DNA from: Campylobacteraceae bacterium | GTDB taxonomy: Bacteria; Campylobacterota; Campylobacteria; Campylobacterales; Sulfurovaceae | Length of the DNA stretch: 8,173 nucleotides | Reading direction: 5' to 3' | Assembly (NCBI GenBank): GCA_027063105.1 | Contig: JAMOSL010000047.1 | Location: 1-8,173, forward strand | In this document: positions 1-5,221 of the stretch, one piece after another | How the letters are laid out: every line of letters starts with the position of its first letter | How positions within the stretch are numbered: position 1 is the stretch's first letter | Translations under genes and position numbers: made by a program | Notes under the pieces: generated by a model | Seen by the model: only the letters and a program-made list of their open reading frames with translations | Database searches by the model: none | Told to the model about the DNA's origin: nothing

Positions 1-1
1 G

Positions 2-673
2 ATACAAAGAGAATATTTTAGGAATAGATTCGGAGATGATGTTAAGATTGAATTTGTAAAATCAGTTGAAGAACTAAAGTGTAATTATGCTTTCGTTGTC
101 TCTAATGAAATATTCGATGCCTTTCCTTGTGAGCTTATCAAAGATGGGAATATGGCAATTGTTAAAGATGATAAAATAGAGTGGATTGAAGCAGATAAAG
201 ATATTTTAAATAAAGTATCAAAATATAGACAAGTAAAAGGTGAAGTAGCAGTTGGATATGAAGATTTTGCAAATGAGATAGATAGAGCATTTGATAATTG
301 CGATTTTGTATCATTTGATTATGGTGAGAAATATGTTAGAAATGATTTTTCAATAAGAGTCTACAAAGAGCATCAAACTTTTCCACTTTTCGATGAAGAG
401 GTAATTTTACAAGATTTATTTAAAGAGAGTGATATAACTTATGATGTTAACTTTGAGCAGGTAATGGACGCATTCAGCCAAGCCAATTTTAAAACTGAAA
501 TATACGAAACACAAGCAAGAGCATTAATTAGATTTGGACTAATTGATATGTTAGAAGATTTTGCAAAGCAGACAACCAAAGAGATATATCTTAGAGAAGT
601 AGATAAAGTCAAAACTCTTATAGCTCCTACAATTATGGGAGATAAATTTAAGATGATATGGTTGAAAAAGTAA
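2..673 (+). CDS. MidA-like SAM-dependent methyltransferase (COG1565 family), 3' part
   Basis: The frame is open from the window edge, so the 5' end is missing and the internal ATG at 152 is not the true start. Upstream of that ATG the same frame encodes SNEIFDAFPCELI. This matches the NE-(L/I)-FDA-(L/F)-P signature of the COG1565 class I methyltransferases related to mitochondrial NDUFAF7/MidA, which methylate protein arginine in the eukaryotic relatives; the bacterial substrate is not established. The end, APTIMGDKFKMIWLKK, matches the family's usual C-terminal block (P..MG..FKV), so the 3' end looks intact. The stop codon TAA at 671-673 is followed directly by the GTG start of a DNA methyltransferase, so the two are probably co-transcribed. 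The family call rests on the two motifs and the overall look; the Rossmann SAM-binding half lies outside the window. Confidence 0.75.
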   Translation: MQREYFRNRFGDDVKIEFVKSVEELKCNYAFVVSNEIFDAFPCELIKDGNMAIVKDDKIEWIEADKDILNKVSKYRQVKGEVAVGYEDFANEIDRAFDNCDFVSFDYGEKYVRNDFSIRVYKEHQTFPLFDEEVILQDLFKESDITYDVNFEQVMDAFSQANFKTEIYETQARALIRFGLIDMLEDFAKQTTKEIYLREVDKVKTLIAPTIMGDKFKMIWLKK

Positions 674-1597
674 GTGAACATACTAAGCCTATTTGATGGC
701 ATATCATGTGCAAGGATAGCACTAGAAAAATTAAATATTCCCATTACAAACTATTATGCAAGTGAAATAGATAAATTTGCAATACAAATCTCAAAAGAGA
801 ACTATTCTGATATTATTCATTTAGGTGATATTAGAGATATAAAGTCTTCTGATTTACCTGAAATAGATTTACTTATCGGTGGGAGTCCTTGTCAAGATTT
901 GAGTAATGCTCAAAATGGTTTAGGTCTAAAAGGTGAGAAATCAAGACTATTTTATGAATATATTCGCCTCTATAAAGAACTCAAACCCAAATATTTTTTA
1001 TTAGAAAATGTTAAAAATAAATGGGGTAATCTAATGAGTGAAATAGTAGGTATTGATTTTATTGCACTAAATTCTTCACTTTTTTCAGCACAATCACGAC
1101 CAAGATACTATTGGACAAATATAAATTTCCCTAAAATTCCACAAAATCATCATAAAGAGGTACTTGAAACAATTATAGATAAGAGTGTTGATGAAAAATA
1201 TTTCTTTAATAAAGTTGGACTAGATAAGTTTATAGAAGAAAATATTACATCTGATAAATTAGCAACCAAAGATGGAATTATTAAACTCTTTGATGTTCCC
1301 AAAACTATCATCAATGACCACGAAAGACAAAGACGCGTCTATTCACTCAAAAGTAAATCCCCAACTATCTTAGCTCGTGCCGATACTACTAAAATATTTG
1401 ATGGTAGTCGTATTCGTAAAATCACCCCCCTAGAGTCCGAACGCCTACAAAAAATCCCTGATAACTATACAAGCTCTTGTAGCAACGCCCAGCGTTATAA
1501 GATGGTAGGAAATGCCTTCAATGTGGATACGATAGTACATCTCCTAAAAGGTCTAAACCTAGAACCCATAGAGCTAAAAAAGAGAGCCAAATGCTAA
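674..1597 (+). CDS. DNA (cytosine-5-)-methyltransferase, Dnmt3-like
   Basis: This 307-residue enzyme should transfer a methyl group from SAM to C5 of cytosine in a specific DNA site. Visible motifs are I (LSLFDGISCARIAL, residues 4-17, SAM binding), II (SEID, 30-33), IV (GGSPCQDLS, 69-77, with catalytic Cys73), VI (ENV, 111-113), VIII (QSRPRYYW, 140-147) and X near the C-terminus (YKMVGNAFNVDTI). The LSLFDG form of motif I, the GGSPC form of motif IV and RPRYYW instead of QNRER resemble eukaryotic Dnmt3 and its prokaryotic relatives rather than the classical HhaI type. It starts with GTG directly after the upstream TAA stop, has no clear Shine-Dalgarno sequence and is probably translationally coupled. 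It overlaps the next methyltransferase by 7 bp. The 3' third has more C-ending codons than the 5' part and includes a C6 run at 1425-1430. The enzyme class is certain; the target sequence cannot be read from the protein. Confidence 0.93.
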   Translation: MNILSLFDGISCARIALEKLNIPITNYYASEIDKFAIQISKENYSDIIHLGDIRDIKSSDLPEIDLLIGGSPCQDLSNAQNGLGLKGEKSRLFYEYIRLYKELKPKYFLLENVKNKWGNLMSEIVGIDFIALNSSLFSAQSRPRYYWTNINFPKIPQNHHKEVLETIIDKSVDEKYFFNKVGLDKFIEENITSDKLATKDGIIKLFDVPKTIINDHERQRRVYSLKSKSPTILARADTTKIFDGSRIRKITPLESERLQKIPDNYTSSCSNAQRYKMVGNAFNVDTIVHLLKGLNLEPIELKKRAKC

Positions 1598-2526
1598 AAT
1601 TTATTGACCTCTTTGCAGGTATTGGTGGATTTAGATTAGCCTTTGAGTCAGTGGGTACAAAATGTGTTTTCTCTGCTGAAATAGACAAACACGCATGTAG
1701 CACTTATGAATCAAACTTTGGAGATTATCCCCTTTGTGATGTCTCCAAACTAAAACCCTCTGATATGCCTGATTTTGATATTTTATGTGCAGGTTTCCCT
1801 TGCCAACCTTTTAGCATAGCAGGACAAAGAAAAGGATTTTGTGATACAAGAGGAACGCTATTTTTTGATATAGAGAGAATTATCCAAGCCAAGCAACCCC
1901 AAGCTTTTATACTTGAAAATGTAAAAGGCTTAGTCAATCACGATAAAGGAAATACCCTCAAAGTCATTATAGATACATTAGAACAAAAGCTAGATTATAA
2001 AGTATTCTATCAAGTCCTAAACTCCAAAGACTACGGCGTACCACAAAACAGAGAACGCATTTATATTATAGGTTTCAAAGATAAAGAAGTAGATTTTAAA
2101 TTCCCTAATAAATTAGATAAAAAAGTAGATTTAAACAGTATATTAGACCCAAATCCCATAGGTTCTGAAATATCAGATATTGCCAAATTCAATGTAAGAC
2201 ACAATCTAAAAGAACATAAAAAATACAACAAAATAAAAGACAATCCTCTACTCTTAGCCTATGAGATACGAAAATCAAGAACAACTTTTAGGTATGATAG
2301 TCTATCTCCAACTTTAACAGCCAAAATGGGAACGGGTGGTAATAATGTACCCGTATTGGTTAATCAAATGAGAAAACTTACTACGCGAGAGTGTTTGAGA
2401 ATTCAAGGATTTCCTGATAGTTATAAAATAGAGCATAATAAGGCTCAGAGTTATAAGCAGATTGGGAATAGTGTTAGTGTGCCTGTTGTTAGATTATTGG
2501 CTGAATCAATAGTAAATGATTTTTAA
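1591..2526 (+). CDS. DNA (cytosine-5-)-methyltransferase, HhaI/Dcm type
   Basis: This is a 311-residue classical Type II cytosine-5 methyltransferase of usual length (about 300-420). Motif I is FIDLFAGIGGFRLAF (residues 4-18, SAM binding). Motif IV is GFPCQPFS (68-75), with Cys71 as the catalytic nucleophile. Motif VI is ENV (109-111), motif VIII is QNRER (152-156), motif IX contains SPTLTAKMGTGGNNVP, and motif X is YKQIGNSVSVPVV near the C-terminus. The target-recognition domain lies between motifs VIII and IX (about residues 165-230). The ATG at 1591 lies inside the end of the preceding methyltransferase gene, so translation is probably coupled. The protein differs clearly from its neighbour in motifs I, IV and VIII, so the pair is not a recent tandem duplication. 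Two different methyltransferases in one module usually mean that each protects one strand of an asymmetric site. Confidence 0.96.
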   Translation: MLKFIDLFAGIGGFRLAFESVGTKCVFSAEIDKHACSTYESNFGDYPLCDVSKLKPSDMPDFDILCAGFPCQPFSIAGQRKGFCDTRGTLFFDIERIIQAKQPQAFILENVKGLVNHDKGNTLKVIIDTLEQKLDYKVFYQVLNSKDYGVPQNRERIYIIGFKDKEVDFKFPNKLDKKVDLNSILDPNPIGSEISDIAKFNVRHNLKEHKKYNKIKDNPLLLAYEIRKSRTTFRYDSLSPTLTAKMGTGGNNVPVLVNQMRKLTTRECLRIQGFPDSYKIEHNKAQSYKQIGNSVSVPVVRLLAESIVNDF

Positions 2527-2552
2527 TCTTACTTTATTTAAAAAGAATTTAT

Positions 2553-3161
2553 ATGAAAATAAAAAAAATTGATATATGGAAAGAACTTGGACTTTTCTCA
2601 CTAATTATTATTCTATTCTCTTTAGGGTTAAATATAGGATATATAACTCTCATGAATATATTTTTTTGGTCATTAATATTTTTTATGACACTCTCTTTAA
2701 GTTATTTTTTTTGGAAGTCAGATGATATAGATAGAAAAAAATTATTAAGTATTTGGAAGGTATATTTTAGTGTTATAACTTTAATGATAATTTTATTATT
2801 TTCTTTATTATCTTACATAAATAAACTTAATATAGATCATGCTAAAACTTTATTAATTTATTCTAAAAAAGAAAATATCCTAGATATAAATAATTCACTG
2901 TCGGAATATAATAAAACTATGTTTAACATATTAAAACCATATCAGGATAAGGATGTGAATTTTAATATATTTAACTCAAAAGAGAGTAAGAAAATTTATA
3001 TGAAAGCAAAAACAAATCTTTATGTAAATTGGATATTCACTATTATGATATTGATGACATTTTTTTCTTTATCATGGTTTTTTCTTGAATGTAAAGAATC
3101 AATTAAAAGAAAGAAAAAAACTAATGCTTATTTAGATAAATATAGAAAAAGAATAAAGTAG
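2553..3161 (+). CDS. Hypothetical four-helix membrane protein
   Basis: I do not recognise this 202-residue protein. It has four likely membrane helices: residues 12-33, 35-53, 68-88 and 156-178. A polar segment of about 65 residues, rich in Asn, Lys and Ser, separates helices 3 and 4. The C-terminal tail is strongly basic (KRKKKTNAYLDKYRKRIK), which by the positive-inside rule puts both ends in the cytoplasm and the 65-residue segment outside. No signal peptide, enzyme motif or transporter signature is visible. The start is ATG with a weak purine-rich stretch (AAAAAG) upstream, 26 bp after the second methyltransferase, so it probably belongs to the same transcript. It ends 10 bp before the stop of the converging nuclease-like gene. 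It is more AT-rich than the methyltransferase genes, with many T-runs. A defence accessory, a passenger gene or an independent gene are all possible. Confidence 0.75.
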   Translation: MKIKKIDIWKELGLFSLIIILFSLGLNIGYITLMNIFFWSLIFFMTLSLSYFFWKSDDIDRKKLLSIWKVYFSVITLMIILLFSLLSYINKLNIDHAKTLLIYSKKENILDINNSLSEYNKTMFNILKPYQDKDVNFNIFNSKESKKIYMKAKTNLYVNWIFTIMILMTFFSLSWFFLECKESIKRKKKTNAYLDKYRKRIK

Positions 3162-3171
3162 ATAAAATAAG

Positions 3172-3954
3172 TTACCTCTTCGGCTTCAAAACCAAAGTAT
3201 AAACCCCTTTACTCCGACCAGAACCAGTGGTCACAGTAAATGGGATTATGTAATTAGCCTTAAACTCTCCATGCTCAAATAACCAATGGGCAGTAAAAGG
3301 CTCTTCAAAATTGCCTATGCCAAAAAAGATAAAATCAGATATTTGTCTGTTGTTATTTATAATCTCTGCTATTTTTGCATTAGAAAACTTCTTGATAAGT
3401 CCTAAACTCTTTTTACTTGTAGCGTCTGTAATAGATAAAAGATTTAAATCTAATTCTTGATTGAAATAATTTATAAAATCACTATTGGAAATATCCCAAC
3501 CTTTTAAAAGCTCATCGTTTTTTATAAATTCAGCCTCTTTAGTACAATAGATAGATGCTCCACTTGCTAAGATATTTGAGTTAAAAAGCTTTTTAAATGT
3601 TGAGGGACTCATCTTTATAATCTGATACTGTTTAGAGTCGGCTCTTTTGATAGAGATGCCACTATTGGCAATAGGTTCTAGGTTGAATTTTTCAATATCA
3701 TTTTCATCTAAAAAATATTCTTTTGACTTTAGATAATCACTATCAATATTACCTCTGGCGATAAAAGCATCAACTTTTGGTAATATTTTGGACTCATTTA
3801 GTTGTCCATATTTTTTAGAGATAACTCTAATAGTATAATGATTTATTGGGTCTAGTGATAAAGTGTTCCAATAACTTAAGTCTTCTTTTTGATTAAGTAT
3901 CTTTACAAATTCAATCTCTTGGATTGTTCCCTCTTTTGTACCTTTATTTTTCAT
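3172..3954 (-). CDS. Putative PD-(D/E)XK-type restriction endonuclease subunit
   Basis: This 260-residue protein has no hallmark I can match with certainty. It has a plausible PD-(D/E)XK-like core: an early acidic helix (GTIQEIEFVKIL, with Glu13 and Glu15), then LPKVDAF with Asp62, then GISIKRADSKQYQ with Ser101-x-Lys103 as the (D/E/S)-x-K half. A basic, glycine-rich end (TTGSGRSKG) could contact DNA. It is the last gene of the minus-strand controller-nuclease arm and converges on the methyltransferase operon, the usual place for a restriction enzyme. The chosen ATG at 3954 overlaps the previous frame's stop by 11 bp, suggesting coupling; an in-frame TTG at 3960 would add two residues (total 262). 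The nearest possible Shine-Dalgarno sequence is weak. It could be the sole endonuclease or one half of a heterodimer with the upstream gene. The restriction role is inferred mainly from context. Confidence 0.6.
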   Translation of the reverse strand: MKNKGTKEGTIQEIEFVKILNQKEDLSYWNTLSLDPINHYTIRVISKKYGQLNESKILPKVDAFIARGNIDSDYLKSKEYFLDENDIEKFNLEPIANSGISIKRADSKQYQIIKMSPSTFKKLFNSNILASGASIYCTKEAEFIKNDELLKGWDISNSDFINYFNQELDLNLLSITDATSKKSLGLIKKFSNAKIAEIINNNRQISDFIFFGIGNFEEPFTAHWLFEHGEFKANYIIPFTVTTGSGRSKGVYTLVLKPKR

Positions 3955-4670
3955 TTGCAATCATCACTATATCATCTTTGATAGAACCCCATTTAAGTTG
4001 AATAACACCTCTTTTTTTCTCTGATTTATCACCACCATTGATATTCCTATTCCATGCTTGAAAAGTGAGTTTTCCAATAGAGATAGCACCTTTTGAATTA
4101 TTATTTGCAATCCATTCTACAATTTTATCACTCTTGCAACAAACACCATCTTCTACTGTACCATAATAGACATATTCAGCCGAAGAGTTGGATTGTACAC
4201 CCTCTATCAAAAATTTTTATCAGTGATGTTTTAATATGATTAAAGGCGTTTTGAATTGCATCAATAATTTGAGGATATGCCTTTTTGAATTGAGGAGCAG
4301 ATAATCTATCAGATATATTACCTTTTCCATCAAGTGTATTATCTCCCCAAATAAAAAGCCTCAAATTATCTTTTATCTCTTCATCAATGCCATAATTTTG
4401 AGCTAAAAACTCTAAAAAAGGTTCAATTGGTTCTTGATGTATGCTATTTCCTGTACCTTTTTTGATAGAGTAGGTATGAGACTCATTGCCAATTATAATT
4501 TTTAAATCACTTTTATTTTGCCCTGCTTGTTTGATAGCTTCTATATTTCCATGATAACTGCTAAAACTATCTTTAATTAATTGCTGTAAATTACTATTTA
4601 GCTCATTAAATTCTTTACCATTAAGTGCTTCTATAATCTTATTTTCATTTTCAAAACCTGAAAAGCTCAT
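3944..4670 (-). pseudogene. Putative PD-(D/E)XK-type restriction endonuclease subunit, frameshifted
   Basis: Two overlapping frames together look like one protein of about 241 residues. The first (4670 down to 4176, 164 codons) has a PD-(D/E)XK-like core: KSDLKI with Asp55, then YSIKKGTGNSIHQE with Ser68-x-Lys70. A conserved-looking FIWGDNTLDGKG block follows at 106-117. It then runs into an unnatural tail ending in IFDRGCTIQLFG. The second frame (to the TAA at 3944-3946) has no ATG and no Shine-Dalgarno sequence; its only early start is TTG at 4210. Its product continues plausibly as IEGVQSNSSAEYVYYG and ends VIQLKWGSIKDDIVMIANEK. Removing one base from the A5T5 tract joins them as SLIKFLIEGVQSNSSAEY. 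Translation starts at ATG 4670, inside the end of the controller gene, with a good GGAGG at 4680-4684. As sequenced the product is truncated; sequencing error, real mutation and +1 frameshifting remain possible. Confidence 0.65.
4209..4218 (-). other. Frameshift site: A5T5 tract in nuclease gene
   Basis: On the minus strand the sequence reads GAT-AAAAA-TTTTT-GATAGAGG. The upstream frame passes through the tract into 14 unrelated codons and stops at 4176. The downstream frame is closed behind the tract by a TAA at 4217-4219. The switch must therefore fall between 4176 and 4219, and the homopolymers are the most likely point. Loss of one A or T restores a continuous frame. A -1 ribosomal slip would instead give TGA TAG immediately, so only a +1 shift or a base loss would rescue the gene. 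Confidence 0.65.
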
Positions 4671-4869
4671 CTATTGATACCTCCAATCCTTTTGCTAATT
4701 TTTCTATGTTGGTGAGTGTGATATTTCTTTCGGCTCGTTCTATCATACCTATATATGTCCTGTGTAAGTCTGACTTTTGGGCTAATGCTTCTTGTGATAA
4801 ACTTCTCTCTTTTCTTAATTTAGAGATATTATTACCAAATAAAAGTAAAATATTTTTTTGATTTTTCAT
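4651..4869 (-). CDS. Controller (C) protein of restriction-modification system, XRE-family HTH
   Basis: This 72-residue DNA-binding protein is almost entirely one XRE/Cro helix-turn-helix domain. The core LSQEALAQKSDLHRTYIGMIER (residues 24-45), followed by AERNITLTNIEKLAKGL, closely matches C proteins such as C.PvuII, C.BamHI and C.AhdI, in which LHRTYI is a near-constant recognition-helix feature. C proteins bind as dimers to operators before their own gene. They first activate and later repress the C-R transcript, delaying endonuclease until methylation is complete. The length of 72 residues is normal for this group (about 75-85). The gene is first in the minus-strand arm and overlaps the following nuclease gene by 20 bp, the usual C-R arrangement. 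The start is the ATG at 4869 with no strong Shine-Dalgarno sequence, which is common for C genes with short or absent leaders. The family call is firm; the controller role is well supported by context. Confidence 0.88.
   Translation of the reverse strand: MKNQKNILLLFGNNISKLRKERSLSQEALAQKSDLHRTYIGMIERAERNITLTNIEKLAKGLEVSIDELFRF
4680..4684 (-). promoter_or_regulatory. Ribosome binding site for the nuclease gene, inside the controller gene
   Basis: The minus strand reads GGAGG, nine bases before the ATG at 4670. It lies within the last codons of the controller gene. It fixes the nuclease start and couples its expression to the controller transcript. Confidence 0.6.
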
Positions 4870-4887
4870 GATTAACTTTTTAAGCCA

Positions 4888-4916
4888 ATGATACTTATTG
4901 TATGCAAATAAATCAA
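4888..4916 (-). promoter_or_regulatory. Candidate promoter of the controller-nuclease arm
   Basis: On the minus strand, TTGATT (4916-4911) and TATCAT (4893-4888) are separated by 17 bases and resemble sigma-70 -35 and -10 boxes. Transcription would start near 4881, about 12 bases before the controller ATG, leaving a very short leader as is common for C genes. Both boxes are imperfect, and the region is so AT-rich that chance matches are likely. Confidence 0.4.
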
Positions 4917-4921
4917 CATAC
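4891..4921 (-). promoter_or_regulatory. Candidate controller-protein operator (overlapping inverted repeats)
   Basis: Two dyads share one half-site upstream of the controller gene. GTATG (4921-4917) pairs with CATAC (4904-4900) across 12 bases, and ATAC (4903-4900) pairs with GTAT (4894-4891) across five bases. They span the candidate -35 box and the spacer up to the -10 box, where C proteins typically bind two operator dyads. The half-sites differ from the GACT/AGTC consensus of the PvuII group, so the assignment is tentative. Confidence 0.35.
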
Positions 4922-4977
4922 TATACAAGGCTTTTTATCTAATATAATCCAAATTCTAATATTTTAATTATATTGGA

Positions 4978-4983
4978 TATAAT
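4978..4983 (+). promoter_or_regulatory. Candidate -10 box for thiS-RND transcription
   Basis: A perfect TATAAT lies 34 bases before the thiS ATG, in an AT-rich stretch. No convincing -35 box is spaced from it, which is common for Campylobacterota housekeeping promoters. Transcription would diverge from the controller gene. A second TATAAT occurs at 4943-4948, so the choice is not certain. Confidence 0.35.
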
Positions 4984-5017
4984 TTTGAATATTTGATATA
5001 TTAAAAAAAGGAAGATT

Positions 5018-5218
5018 ATGCAAATAAAAGTAAATGGTGAAATTAAAGAGTATCAGGATAGTTTGACACTTGATGAGCTTATAAATAATTTGGGTATTAG
5101 AGACAAAGTTATGGCTAGTGCTGTGAATATGGAGATTGTTAAAAAAGATAATTGGAATAGTTGTATATTAAAAGATAGTGATATTATAGAGTTATTGGAT
5201 TTTGTAGGTGGAGGATGA
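5018..5218 (+). CDS. thiS: ThiS sulfur carrier protein
   Basis: This small 66-residue beta-grasp protein has the typical ThiS length. It begins MQIKVNGEIKEY, the usual first beta-hairpin, and has the LTLDELI helix. It ends DIIELLDFVGGG, with the C-terminal Gly-Gly that ThiF adenylates and that is converted to a thiocarboxylate. The thiocarboxylate then donates sulfur to ThiG for the thiazole half of thiamine. The ATG at 5018 follows an AAAGGAAG ribosome site. No other thi gene is in the window; the only downstream partner is an RND pump three bases away, so the pairing is positional rather than biochemical. MoaD is the main alternative, but the short length and the charged NGE start favour ThiS. 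Confidence 0.9.
   Translation: MQIKVNGEIKEYQDSLTLDELINNLGIRDKVMASAVNMEIVKKDNWNSCILKDSDIIELLDFVGGG
5210..5215 (+). promoter_or_regulatory. Ribosome binding site of the RND gene, inside thiS
   Basis: GGAGGA lies six bases before the GTG at 5222 and overlaps the last glycine codons of ThiS. It identifies GTG rather than any later ATG as the start of the pump gene and couples its translation to thiS. Confidence 0.65.
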
Positions 5219-5221
5219 TTT

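Larger units (their letters stand above)
674..4869. other. Putative Type II restriction-modification module
   Basis: The block contains two different cytosine-5 DNA methyltransferases and a small membrane protein on the plus strand. Converging on them are a controller-type HTH gene, a frameshifted nuclease gene and a second nuclease-like gene on the minus strand. Genes within each arm overlap or nearly abut (7-bp overlap of the methyltransferases, 20-bp overlap of controller and first nuclease, 11-bp overlap of the two nuclease genes), which suggests two compact transcription units. The module lies between a MidA-like gene and a thiS-RND pair that read in the same direction, so it looks like a cassette inserted into a chromosomal gene run. 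No transposase, integrase or clear flanking direct repeat was seen. The restriction role of the minus-strand pair is inferred from context and weak active-site motifs. Confidence 0.75.

Noticed and set aside
152..154. ATG as the start of a short independent gene
   Set aside because: The frame is open upstream to the window edge and carries the NEIFDAFP family motif, so this is an internal methionine.
439..744. Open frame on the minus strand across the junction of the MidA-like and methyltransferase genes
   Set aside because: It is antisense to two genes with clear protein motifs and has no recognisable domain or ribosome site.
3216..3232. Inverted repeat GACCA-7-TGGTC near the convergent gene ends, as a terminator
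   Set aside because: It lies inside the coding region of the nuclease-like gene, has only 5-bp arms and has no T-tract after it.
3958..3960. TTG as the start of the second nuclease-like gene
   Set aside because: An ATG lies two codons downstream at 3954; TTG has no better ribosome site.
4947..4978. ATCCAA...TTGGAT inverted repeat before thiS as a riboswitch or operator
   Set aside because: The arms are only six bases in very AT-rich DNA, and no thiamine pyrophosphate riboswitch core (CUGAGA, ACC-UGA-type blocks) is present.
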